From Mycolicibacterium rhodesiae (lineage in GTDB: Bacteria; Actinomycetota; Actinomycetes; Mycobacteriales; Mycobacteriaceae): DNA of 64,000 nucleotides. Each line of letters opens with the position of its first letter. Positions within the stretch are counted from its first letter, which is position 1. The notes below the pieces were generated by a model. That model did not search any database, was not told where the DNA came from, and saw only the letters and a program-made list of their open reading frames with translations. The position numbers and the translations under genes were made by a program. The DNA lies in NCBI RefSeq assembly GCF_002086695.1, contig NZ_MVIH01000003.1, positions 372,001 through 436,000 on the forward strand, read 5' to 3'. Positions 36,308-44,557 of the stretch are shown here, in pieces.

Positions 36308-37384
36308 ATGGATCTGATCGCCCTCGGCCGCGCCCGCCAAGCGGTACTGCGGCTCGGTGTCGTGCTGATCATGGTCGGCGCGATGATCGTCGGCACATCG
36401 CCGGGCGACTGGATCGCGGAGTGCATCTGGATCGCGGCCTATGCGCTCGCCGCGATCGGTGCGGCCGTTCTGGCGGTATCACCAGTCGGCAAGCGGATCA
36501 GCGGACCACGCTGGCGCATCGCGACCGCCGCCACCGACATCGTGGCGCTGGCGGGTTTCCACCTGCTGACCGAGGGCGGGTATGTTCCGCTGCTGCTGAT
36601 CGGGCTGCTTCCGCTGATGGTGATCGTCGAGCTGTCCTGGCAGCGCGCGGCAATCGTGTTGTCGCTGAGCGTGGTTGCATTCGTGGGGACGCTGATCGCC
36701 GACTCGTCGATACACCAGAGAATCGGCTGGCCGACGGCGTGGTTCCTCGTCGTCGTGTACGTATACCTGTGCTGTGCGGCATTCCTCGCGACGTATGTTC
36801 ACGCGCGCCAGATTGCCGAAATCTCCTCCGAGCGCACTGCAAGCGAGCGGCTGGCCCATCAGGCGACCCACGACGACCTGACCGGTCTGCCGAATCGGGC
36901 GTATGTGCTCGCCCGGATCACTGACGCCCTCACCCGAGACGGCCGTGATGCGTTGTCCGCCGTGCTGTTTCTCGATATCGACAACTTGAAAGTCATCAAC
37001 GACTCGTTGGGGCACGACGCCGGCGACACGATGCTTCAGACCGCGGCGCAACGCCTTGCGCGTTCGGTACGAGCCGGGGATGTGGTCGCCCGACTTGGCG
37101 GCGACGAGTTCGTCGCGTTGCTGTTCGGTCCGACCACCCCCGAGGCGCTGGACGGACTCAGCGAGCGAATGCACGCTGCGTTGGCCGAGCCGGTCCGCAT
37201 CAACGACGCCACCCTGCGCATGACTGCCAGCATCGGAATCGCCCCGATCAACGAACGCGACGACAACACCGCGGCCGCCATCCTGCGGGACGCGGATCAT
37301 GCGATGTACCAGGCGAAAAGGCTGGGACGCGGCAAGAGTGCTTACGCCGCTGACCAACTCGTCGACACGAACGGACCGGCGTAG
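36308..37384 (+). CDS. Membrane-bound diguanylate cyclase (GGDEF)
   Basis: The 358-residue protein has an N-terminal sensor-like module of five or six hydrophobic helices (residues ~12-165) and a C-terminal GGDEF domain. The active-site loop is RLGGDEF (264-268 for GGDEF), with the substrate-binding THDDLTGLPNR, metal-binding FLDIDNLKVIND and the allosteric I-site RAGD (255-258) exactly five residues before GGDEF. It is therefore expected to make c-di-GMP and to be product-inhibited. There is no known sensor domain before the helices. ATG 36308 fits; the gene is 103 bp after the TetR gene. Confidence 0.93.
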   Translation: MDLIALGRARQAVLRLGVVLIMVGAMIVGTSPGDWIAECIWIAAYALAAIGAAVLAVSPVGKRISGPRWRIATAATDIVALAGFHLLTEGGYVPLLLIGLLPLMVIVELSWQRAAIVLSLSVVAFVGTLIADSSIHQRIGWPTAWFLVVVYVYLCCAAFLATYVHARQIAEISSERTASERLAHQATHDDLTGLPNRAYVLARITDALTRDGRDALSAVLFLDIDNLKVINDSLGHDAGDTMLQTAAQRLARSVRAGDVVARLGGDEFVALLFGPTTPEALDGLSERMHAALAEPVRINDATLRMTASIGIAPINERDDNTAAAILRDADHAMYQAKRLGRGKSAYAADQLVDTNGPA

Positions 37385-37399
37385 TCACGGCGGCCCTGC

Positions 37400-38485
37400 T
37401 CACACCGACAGGATGTGCCCCTCGTTCGCCGGAACGGTCCCGTTCAGCAGCGCCAGATAACACTGCTCGACGGCATCGCGACCTTCTGACCTCACCACCT
37501 TCATCCACGGCTGCTCCGCGTCGTCGATGCGAGCAAGGAATGCCGTCCACGCCGATGCCAACCGCTCCTGCAGTCCGTCCGTGCCCCACTCCGCCGCGCG
37601 CTTACGGGCTTGTTCGGGCGCGAAGAACAACTGCGGCGGCGGGCCGGGTAGGTCACCGCCGCCTCCCATCGCATCCCAATGTGTGGCGCCCACTGCGCAG
37701 CTGTAGGCCAGCAGATCGCCAAGTCTGCGGTGAACGGCCCCGCGTACCGCGGTGTCGCCGCTCATGTCGACGTACACCGATGCGACCTCGGGAAGGGTGC
37801 CCGCGTCGTCGTAGCAGAGGACGTCGTCGTAACAGCCAAGGGAGCGGGTGAATTCGGCGTTCGCCGGTGACGTCAGCCCGACGACGGTGACATCCCCGCC
37901 GCGCTGTGCGAGGCAGAACGCGGTGCCGTACGCAGTCTTGCTGGATGCGCTGGACAGGATCACCGTCGTGGCGCCGAAGAATGCGTTGTCGGCCAGGAAG
38001 TCGTCGATGAGGAACGACGTGGCGAACAGCGGACGTAGCAGTGCCTGCTGTGCCTCGCGGTCGGCGCGATAGCCGGGGTCGGCGCTGCACCGGATGTACT
38101 GGTTGTAGACCGCGTGCAGGGCGCGGCGATGCTCGGAACCCTCGGCGAAACCACCGGGGTGCACATCGGTGGCCCGCAGCACCACCTCGTCGGCGATCGG
38201 CCAGTAACCGTAGAAGCGCTCGTCGACTTCCACTCCGGGACAGCGTGATTCTACGACGGTTGCGAAACCCCATACCGGGACGTGGCCGGTATCCGATTCG
38301 CCGGTCGGATAGAACTGCCAGTAGTTCATCACGTCGCCGAGGGCCGCGTAGGTGATGTTGTTCGACGTCAGGGCGAAGGCGTCGATCCGCAGACGCACAT
38401 CGCCATCGTCCAGGCTTGCCGCGGGTGACTCGTCCCAGTGAGTGGTGCGCAGATCATTGCGTTGCACCACGAAGCTCGTCGTCAT
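37400..38485 (-). CDS. DUF2855 family protein (quinone-reductase-like fold)
   Basis: The 361-residue product matches the DUF2855 pattern: SFVVQRNDLRTTHW at the start, the NNITYAALGDVMNYWQFYP phrase, VWGFATVVESRCPGVEVDERFYGYWP and a Rossmann-like core TTVILSSASSKTAYGTAFCLAQRGG. The family looks like a divergent medium-chain dehydrogenase without the zinc site. Function unknown. ATG 38485 is the natural start. It ends 15 bp from the convergent GGDEF gene and lies 10 bp after rsbP, so it is the third gene of the rsbQ-rsbP unit. Confidence 0.85.
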   Translation of the reverse strand: MTTSFVVQRNDLRTTHWDESPAASLDDGDVRLRIDAFALTSNNITYAALGDVMNYWQFYPTGESDTGHVPVWGFATVVESRCPGVEVDERFYGYWPIADEVVLRATDVHPGGFAEGSEHRRALHAVYNQYIRCSADPGYRADREAQQALLRPLFATSFLIDDFLADNAFFGATTVILSSASSKTAYGTAFCLAQRGGDVTVVGLTSPANAEFTRSLGCYDDVLCYDDAGTLPEVASVYVDMSGDTAVRGAVHRRLGDLLAYSCAVGATHWDAMGGGGDLPGPPPQLFFAPEQARKRAAEWGTDGLQERLASAWTAFLARIDDAEQPWMKVVRSEGRDAVEQCYLALLNGTVPANEGHILSV

Positions 38486-38495
38486 GGTTCTCCCA

Positions 38496-39641
38496 TCACT
38501 CAGGGACACCCACCGCCAGCACGGCTGTGTCGTCCTCGATGCCGGATCCGAAAGAGTCCAGCAATTGCCGGATTTCGACGATCAACTCGTCAGCGCCTAC
38601 CGGGCCCAGGGCCGTGACGAATCGTCGCAGGGCGCCGTCGTCGTCGTATCGGCGGGTGCCGTCGCCGACCCGCGCCTCGGTCAGCCCGTCGCTGTAGAGC
38701 AGCAGGGTGTCGCCCGGCGTGAGTCGCAGCGTGGCGTCGACGAACCTCGGCCGGACGGTCAAACCGACTGCCATACCGCCGGTGAAATCCAGATAGCCGA
38801 CCTCGCCGGAGTGTTCCATCAGCAGCGGCGGCGGATGGCCACCGCTGGCCAGCCGCACCTCGAACCCCTCGTCCTTCTGGGTGAGAGTCCCGAAAATCAC
38901 TGTGCAGAACCGCGTTTGGCCATCGCGGTACTCCTGGCCCAGCACGGTGTTCAATCGGTGCAGCACGGTGATGGGTTCAGGGTCGACGACGGCAGCTGTG
39001 CGCAGCGTGTAGCGGGTCAACGACGTGATCGCCGCGGCCGCCGGGCCCTTCCCGCACACATCACCGAGGAAGAAGCCAGACACGTTGTGGGACAACGGGA
39101 AAAGGTCGTAGAAGTCGCCGCCGATGTCTTGCACCGATGCATGGTAGTGGGCGGCGGCGGTGAGCCCCTGGGGCACCGACAGTGACGGCGGCAACAGCGA
39201 TCGCCGCAGCGTCTCGGCCAACGACTCGGCCCTGGCTTGCGCGGATTCGGCGCGTTGACGCTCGACGAGCAGCTCCCGTTCGTACGACCTGCGTTCCCGG
39301 GCATCCTGGATGTCCACCCGAAGTAGCTCCGGCCGCCCGTCGTCCCCGCGCTTGACGTTGGCGGTCAGGAAGACGGATCGCCGTGAGCCGTCCGCGGCCC
39401 GCAACTCCACGCTGATGCCGTCGAGCTGGCCGCTCATCTGCAGCAGCGGGGCGAAGTGGGTTTCGAAGTGGATGCGCCCACCGGCGGTGAGCAGATCGGT
39501 GATCGGCTTGCCGCGCAACGCATCCGGCGTTGTCCCGAGCCAGGACGCCAGTGTGGCGTTGGCCTCGACGATACGGCCGTCCGTGGTCGCCGCCAGCTGA
39601 CCGCTTGGCGCGTGCTGCCACAGATCCTCGGTGTCGATCAT
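38496..39641 (-). CDS. rsbP: RsbP-like PAS-PP2C phosphatase (SpoIIE type)
   Basis: The 381-residue product has an N-terminal PAS domain (~5-110), a coiled-coil linker (~113-150, ERRSYERELLVERQRAESAQ) and a PP2C/SpoIIE phosphatase domain. Metal-binding Asp motifs are complete: DIGGDFYDLF (172-181), GDVCGKG (193-199), LYSDGLTEA (315-323) and EDDTAV (369-374). In Bacillus subtilis the PAS-PP2C protein RsbP, activated by RsbQ, dephosphorylates an anti-anti-sigma factor during energy stress. ATG 39641 overlaps the stop of the RsbQ-like gene as ATGA, the same partner order. No anti-sigma or STAS gene is in the window, so the target must be elsewhere. Confidence 0.88.
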   Translation of the reverse strand: MIDTEDLWQHAPSGQLAATTDGRIVEANATLASWLGTTPDALRGKPITDLLTAGGRIHFETHFAPLLQMSGQLDGISVELRAADGSRRSVFLTANVKRGDDGRPELLRVDIQDARERRSYERELLVERQRAESAQARAESLAETLRRSLLPPSLSVPQGLTAAAHYHASVQDIGGDFYDLFPLSHNVSGFFLGDVCGKGPAAAAITSLTRYTLRTAAVVDPEPITVLHRLNTVLGQEYRDGQTRFCTVIFGTLTQKDEGFEVRLASGGHPPPLLMEHSGEVGYLDFTGGMAVGLTVRPRFVDATLRLTPGDTLLLYSDGLTEARVGDGTRRYDDDGALRRFVTALGPVGADELIVEIRQLLDSFGSGIEDDTAVLAVGVPE

Positions 39642-40435
39642 GGGGAGGCGAATTCCGCAAGGGCCTCTGCAGTGGCCTCGGGCGCGCTGACGTGCGGGCA
39701 GTGGCCGGTCGCGTCGAGCGTGACGAGCTGGGCGTCGGGGATGTGATCGCGGACGTAGGCGCCCACTTCGGGCGGGGCGATGACATCCTGGCGGCAGTCG
39801 ATGATCAGCGTAGGGACCGGGATGTTGGCGAGGTCGGCCCGGTTGTCGGAGAGGAATGTGGCGCGGGCGAACACTTTCGCGGCGGCGGGGTTGGTGCGGC
39901 AGAACGTCGCGGTGAGATCCGCCGCGAGCTCGGGGCGGTCCGGGTTGCCCATGATCGCCGGGGCCATCGACTGCGACCAGCCGAGGTAGTTACTTTCCAG
40001 CGATTCGAGGAGCTCGTCGATGTCGGCGCGGCTGAATCCGCCGCGGTAGCCGTCGTCGTCGATGTAGCGCGGCGACGGGGTGATCATCGCGAGCTTGCTG
40101 AATCGGGCCGGTGCGGTGGATACCGCAAGGGCGCCGATCATCGCGGCCACCGAGTGCCCGACGAGTGTCACGTCGTACAGGTCAAGCGCTTCGGCAATCT
40201 CGACCACGTCGTCGGCGTAGCCCTGCAACGAGGCATATTTGGCCGGATCCCACGCGGCGGGGTCGGCGTTGCCCGAGCCGACGTGGTCGAACAGGACGAT
40301 GTCGAAGCGGTCCTGCAGCCGGGACGCCACCGGGTGCCACAGGTGCTGATCGCAGCCGAAGCCATGGGCCAATAGGAGCGTCGGCCCGGTGACGTCACCG
40401 AGACGGGTGACGTTGTTGCGGAGAGCGACGTCCAT
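39638..40435 (-). CDS. rsbQ: RsbQ-like alpha/beta hydrolase
   Basis: The 265-residue product is very close in length and motifs to B. subtilis RsbQ (269): the N-terminal ALRNNVT, LLAHGFGCDQHLWHPV, LFDHVGSGNAD, LQGYADDVVEIAEALDL, nucleophile GHSVAAMIG (Ser95), DCRQDVIAP (Asp217) and TGHCPHVSAP (His245). RsbQ is required with the RsbP phosphatase to sense energy stress; plant receptors KAI2/D14 share its fold. ATG 40435 is chosen by homology of the N-terminus, although the frame extends to 40507. It overlaps rsbP by 4 bp, so the pair is translated together. Confidence 0.9.
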   Translation of the reverse strand: MDVALRNNVTRLGDVTGPTLLLAHGFGCDQHLWHPVASRLQDRFDIVLFDHVGSGNADPAAWDPAKYASLQGYADDVVEIAEALDLYDVTLVGHSVAAMIGALAVSTAPARFSKLAMITPSPRYIDDDGYRGGFSRADIDELLESLESNYLGWSQSMAPAIMGNPDRPELAADLTATFCRTNPAAAKVFARATFLSDNRADLANIPVPTLIIDCRQDVIAPPEVGAYVRDHIPDAQLVTLDATGHCPHVSAPEATAEALAEFASP

Positions 40436-40606
40436 CAAGGCATGATAGTTGGCCCCCACGAGCTGGATTTTAGGGGAAATAGCGCGGTCAGCGTAGGCAA
40501 TGAACAATTCGCATAAGTGCGTTTACGCGTACACACTCACGTCACCCACGGCGTGTGCTATACCCCTAGCAAATCAGCTTTTTCGTCAACATCGGGGGTT
40601 CATGCC

Positions 40607-42814
40607 ATGGGTCTGGGACAGCAGAGTCGCTACGTCGGTCGGGTTGGAGCGTTGGCGGTGGCTCTCGGTGTCGGCGGGCTGATCGTCGCGTTGCCGGCGG
40701 TGGCCGGCGCGGACAGCGGGGCGGGGGACTCGGGCAAGACCACGTCGTCGGCAGGCAAGGCCGCCCCGCGGACCGCGGCGAAGGCGGGTCCGCGTGCCCC
40801 GAAGACGTCGGCGTCGACGCCTGCGGCCGCGGTTAAGCCGGCCGCATCGATCTCCGTGGCGAGTCGTCGGCCGCTGGATCGGGTCAGCGGCAGCGGCGAT
40901 CCCTCGGCGCCTGCCACCGAGCCGCTGTCGTTTGCGGTGCTGGCGGCGACTCGCCGGGACGGGACCGCCCGCTCGGCACGCTCGGTCGTCACCGGTGGAA
41001 CCGCTTCTGCAGCAGCCGCTTCGGTGCCCACTGCCGCCGTCACAGGAAGCACCCCGCCGCCCGCGGGAGCGACCGCGGGCAGCGCGCTCGGCACCGCGGT
41101 GCGCAACTTCATCGACTCGCATTTCCCGGGTTGGAGCCCGATCGCCGGCGACTTGGCGCCGATCGTGGCCAACGGAATCCAGGACCTGCTCGCCAACGGC
41201 AAGGTCAGCGCCGAGGTGAATCAGCTTCTCGCGAATAACGCGATCATGCAGTTCGTTTCGACGAAGATCTCGACGGCACTGAACACGTACCTCGGTGTGC
41301 CGTCACCGGTCGGCACCGTCGTCGGCAATGCGGCGGTCAGCTTCGCTCGCACCGTGCTCGGCAACACCGGCGTCCAGGCCGCGCTGGACGTGCTCGCCAC
41401 CGCCGTGCAGCCGGACACCGCGCAAGCCACCGCGATCGCGGCCGGTCTGGCGACCAACGACATTGCGCCGCTTGCGAATTACCTCAAGGCAGTGGTCGCC
41501 AACTCCTCCGACGAGATCGCGACCTTCCTGAGCACCCCGGCCGTCCAGGCTGCGCTGGCTTCGGGGGTGTCTGGTGCAGTGATCGATCTGACCAGCGGTG
41601 CGGTCATCCCGGCGTGGCTCGGCACTGCCGTCGACGGCTGGGTGACCTCCGCGCTGGGCGGCGACGCCACCGCGACTGCCGTCGGCAACGCGCTGGGCGC
41701 GGCCGTCCAGGGCTTGCTGAGCAACACCAAGGCGATCAATGGTGTTGCCGCGGTGGCCGGTTCGGCTGTCACCGACATCTTGTCCGCGCCGGGCGTCCCC
41801 GCCGCGCTGGCCGACTACATCACGCACTTCGGCACCGCCCTGCTGGCGGGTGACAACTGGATCGATGCGCTGGATGTCGCGTGGCAAGGGCTGGAAGGCA
41901 ATTCGGCGTTCCTGTCGGCGCTGGCTCCCGCCGCGGGTGACGTAGTGTCCTCGCTGGTCACCAACGCCGATGTGGTCGCCGCGCTGGCGTCGACGGCGAA
42001 GTCTTTGGTGGTCAGCTTGGCCGCCGACGAAGGCTTCCGCGCTGTCGTCTCTGAGTTGTTCGGGCCGACGTACGGCCCGACACTGGCTGAGGCCCTTGCC
42101 GATCCGAAGTCGGCGGCGCAACTCGGTGCGACGGCCGGCTCGGTGATCACCAGCTTCCTCGCCCAGGACGGGGTGGCGGCGACGTTGTCTTCTGCCGCCG
42201 AGCAGATCGTGGCGGCGCTACTGTCCGGGGTTTCGCCCGTCGACGTGCTGGAAGGCGGTGTGCAGCAGCTGGCTTCCGACCCGGCGTTGGTCGCGGCATT
42301 CAACGCCACCGTGCCGGACGCTTTGCAGTCGGTGCTCAAGGCGCCGGCCGTTCGGGACGTGATCAGCACGGTCGCGCAAGGTGTGGTCAATCAGCTGATC
42401 GACTCGACCCCGCTGAACAACACGGTCCTCGATCCGGTGGTGAGTCAGGTCGCGAAGGCGACGGTCCAGGCCTTCGTGTCCAACCCGGCCGCGCAGGGCT
42501 TGATCGGTGACCTGGCCGGGGATCTCCTCGGCGGCACGCCGCCGGCCGATGTGGTGCAGACGGTGATTTCCCGGGTCGTGGACAGCCCGGCGTTGCAGAT
42601 CGCGCTCGGGCAGTCGCTGGGGCAGGGCTTCGGTGCGCTGCTCGGCGACAACCCGGTTGCCTACGCGGTGGGTCAGCTGGCCGGTATCGGCGCGGCGCTG
42701 GCGTTGGTGTTCAGCTTCGGGGCGGCGAACCTCCTCGGCCTGACCGGGGGTCTGTCGGCGGCGTCCTCGGTCCCGAGTGGCAGCTCGTATTTCGTGACGC
42801 TGCAGATTGCCTGA
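40607..42814 (+). CDS. Large secreted Ala/Val-rich protein with helical repeats
   Basis: The 735-residue product has a signal peptide (VGALAVALGVGGLIVALPAVAGADS), a disordered Ala/Thr/Ser/Pro linker (residues ~35-170), then about 500 residues of degenerate helical repeats. These have the pattern (S/D)P-a-hydrophobic-xxAL-xxxxxxVxxLL-(S/A)G, for example TPAVQAALASGVSGAVIDL, APGVPAALADYITHFGTALLAG, DPALVAAFNATVPDALQSVLK and SPALQIALGQSLGQGFGALLG. A single hydrophobic helix near the C-terminus (IGAALALVFSFGAANLLGL) could anchor it in the membrane. There is no named domain. ATG 40607 is chosen to give the signal peptide. It is divergent from rsbQ and lies 97 bp before another secreted-protein gene. 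Possibly an envelope structural protein. Confidence 0.8.
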   Translation: MGLGQQSRYVGRVGALAVALGVGGLIVALPAVAGADSGAGDSGKTTSSAGKAAPRTAAKAGPRAPKTSASTPAAAVKPAASISVASRRPLDRVSGSGDPSAPATEPLSFAVLAATRRDGTARSARSVVTGGTASAAAASVPTAAVTGSTPPPAGATAGSALGTAVRNFIDSHFPGWSPIAGDLAPIVANGIQDLLANGKVSAEVNQLLANNAIMQFVSTKISTALNTYLGVPSPVGTVVGNAAVSFARTVLGNTGVQAALDVLATAVQPDTAQATAIAAGLATNDIAPLANYLKAVVANSSDEIATFLSTPAVQAALASGVSGAVIDLTSGAVIPAWLGTAVDGWVTSALGGDATATAVGNALGAAVQGLLSNTKAINGVAAVAGSAVTDILSAPGVPAALADYITHFGTALLAGDNWIDALDVAWQGLEGNSAFLSALAPAAGDVVSSLVTNADVVAALASTAKSLVVSLAADEGFRAVVSELFGPTYGPTLAEALADPKSAAQLGATAGSVITSFLAQDGVAATLSSAAEQIVAALLSGVSPVDVLEGGVQQLASDPALVAAFNATVPDALQSVLKAPAVRDVISTVAQGVVNQLIDSTPLNNTVLDPVVSQVAKATVQAFVSNPAAQGLIGDLAGDLLGGTPPADVVQTVISRVVDSPALQIALGQSLGQGFGALLGDNPVAYAVGQLAGIGAALALVFSFGAANLLGLTGGLSAASSVPSGSSYFVTLQIA

Positions 42815-42841
42815 TCGAGAATCGGGCGCAAACACGGGCGG

Positions 42842-42870
42842 TTGCGCCATACTCATTGCTGTCGTATAGC
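42842..42870 (+). promoter_or_regulatory. Candidate promoter of the 20-residue-repeat protein gene
   Basis: TTGCGC (42842-42847) and TATAGC (42865-42870) are exactly 17 bp apart and about 40 bp upstream of ATG 42912. A similar TATACC precedes the neighbouring secreted-protein gene (40559-40564). Confidence 0.4.
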
Positions 42871-42911
42871 AAATCCGCCAACGGCGCTCTTGGCTTGATC
42901 GGGGAATTGTC

Positions 42912-44357
42912 ATGATCAGTACCGCAAAGACTCGTTACACCGTGACCGGTGTGCTCGCCGCAGGCGCCGCTGCCAGCGCATTACTCGCCGGCGCCGCGCT
43001 GGGGTCAGCCCCCAAGGCCAACGCGAGCTGCGCATCGTTCTTCGGTCTCGGGAACAGCGCCGACTGCTCCAGCACACCGCTGAGCATCGCGATCGCGGTC
43101 GGCAGCGGCGCGACCGCGCATGCCAGCGGACTGTTCGGCGGCGCCTTCGCCCTCGGCACCAATTCCGCCGCGACCACCGGCGATGCCTTCACCTTCGCCA
43201 CGGCTGCCGGGAACGGATCGGTCGCCACCGCGAATGGACTCTTCGGCATCGCCGCGCAGCTGGGTCCGAATGGCTCCGCCACCACCCAGGGTTCGGGCCT
43301 GTTGACCAACCCCGGGTTCAACATTGCGCTGAATGTCTCGGCACTCGGTGCGCCTACCGACAGCAGTAGCGTCATCGCCGGCGGTCCGGGTGCAGCCGGC
43401 AACATCGCCCTCAATCTGTTCGGCCGGGGGACCGCGAACAATCCGGACAGCATGAAGGTGGTCTCGCACGGCCTGCTCAACATCGCCACGAACTGGGGCG
43501 GCCACGACAACGTCATCGAGGCCGGTGATGCAGCGACGAGCTCGCTGCTCAACTTGACCACGAATTTCTTTGGCAGCAATACCAGCGTCACGGCCGAGGG
43601 CGGCATCTTCAACTGGGCCACCAACCTCCTCGGCAACAACAACACCGTTGCCACCAGTGGCAGCCTGGTAAACACCGCGAGCAATCTGCTCGGCAGCAAT
43701 AACACCGTCACCACAACGGGCGGCTACGGGAACTGGGCCCGCAACATTCTCGGCGATGGCAACACCGTCACGATCACCGGCGGCTACGCGAACGCGGTCC
43801 GAAACCTGTTCGGCGGCGGCAATACCGTGACAGTGGCGGGCGGCGCCTATGGAAGCACCGCACAGAACTGGTTCGGCACCAACAATGCCGTGACCGTTGC
43901 GGGAGGCATCTACAGCTCGGCCACTAACTTCCTCGGTGGCAACGGCAATACGCTCACGTCGACGACCGGGTACAACAACTCGGTGGTGAACATCATCGGG
44001 AACAACAACACGCTGTCCGCTGGTGGCGCCGGCAGCAACTACAACCTGACGTTCAATTCGTTGGGCAGCAACAACCAGGTGTCCTCGGGCGGCGCCGGCG
44101 GCAACCTCACGGCCGGGTTCAACTTTGCGGGTGGCACCAACACCGTGACCGCGGGACCGGGTCCGCTTGCCTTCGCAGGCACGATCTTCAACAACGGTGC
44201 AACTGTCACCAAGACGGGTCCCGGTGTCGCGATCAACAACTTCCGCATCGGCGGGGCGCAGGCGACCGGCGGCTCGAGCAGCAAGGCTCCGGCGGCGAAG
44301 ACCGGCGACAGTGGCAAGAAGAAGGCATCCGCAGGAAGTGCGCGGGGTAAGCGCTAG
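42912..44357 (+). CDS. Secreted beta-solenoid-like protein with 20-residue tandem repeats
   Basis: The 481-residue product has a signal peptide (residues ~1-39, ending PKANAS), a Cys pair just after it (SCASFFGLGNSADC), a repeat region and a basic low-complexity C-terminus (KTGDSGKKKASAGSARGKR). Residues 221 to about 405 hold about nine copies of a 20-22-residue unit, consensus G-x-N-N-T-V-T-x-x-G-G-x-x-x-x-A-x-N-L-L. Earlier parts (residues 60-220) carry looser versions. Such Asn/Gly/Thr/Val periodicity suggests a stacked beta-solenoid or amyloid-like fibre at the cell surface. It is not a PE/PPE protein: no PE or PPE head is present and the unit differs from the MPTR type. I know of no described function. 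Confidence 0.85.
   Translation: MISTAKTRYTVTGVLAAGAAASALLAGAALGSAPKANASCASFFGLGNSADCSSTPLSIAIAVGSGATAHASGLFGGAFALGTNSAATTGDAFTFATAAGNGSVATANGLFGIAAQLGPNGSATTQGSGLLTNPGFNIALNVSALGAPTDSSSVIAGGPGAAGNIALNLFGRGTANNPDSMKVVSHGLLNIATNWGGHDNVIEAGDAATSSLLNLTTNFFGSNTSVTAEGGIFNWATNLLGNNNTVATSGSLVNTASNLLGSNNTVTTTGGYGNWARNILGDGNTVTITGGYANAVRNLFGGGNTVTVAGGAYGSTAQNWFGTNNAVTVAGGIYSSATNFLGGNGNTLTSTTGYNNSVVNIIGNNNTLSAGGAGSNYNLTFNSLGSNNQVSSGGAGGNLTAGFNFAGGTNTVTAGPGPLAFAGTIFNNGATVTKTGPGVAINNFRIGGAQATGGSSSKAPAAKTGDSGKKKASAGSARGKR
43572..44126 (+). repeat. Tandem 60-66-base coding repeat (about nine copies)
   Basis: These bases encode the 20-22-residue repeats of the secreted protein. The period is exactly 20 codons for the first four units (residues 221-300), then 20-22. 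Codons vary between copies, so the array is old or under selection at the protein level rather than a recent slippage product. Confidence 0.85.
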
Positions 44358-44387
44358 CGGCCTCGCGACTCAGGAGTAGGGCATAGG

Positions 44388-44538
44388 GTTGGTGCCCGCC
44401 TCTGAGCGACAACGGATTCGGCGCGCGCGGTCGCCGTCGAAATTGACGTCACGCAGACGAAGTGCGAGTGCACTGCTGCGTCAGATCAATCTCGCAGCGC
44501 AGCGCCAGCCGTCTTGTCGCTCAGAGGCGGACACCAAC
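44388..44538. repeat. About 150-bp imperfect palindrome with 25-bp terminal inverted repeats
   Basis: The arm at 44388-44412 (GTTGGTGCCCGCCTCTGAG and CGACAA) is repeated in inverse orientation at 44514-44538 with one mismatch. Inner segments also pair: ATTGAcgTcACGCAG with its partner CTGCGTcAgaTCAAT, 12 of 15 positions. The whole element could fold into one long hairpin. It fills the gap between two convergent genes (stops at 44357 and 44558). It could be a bidirectional terminator or a MITE/REP-like element; no target-site duplication is evident. Confidence 0.8.
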
Positions 44539-44557
44539 CGTGCCAACCCCGACGGGC

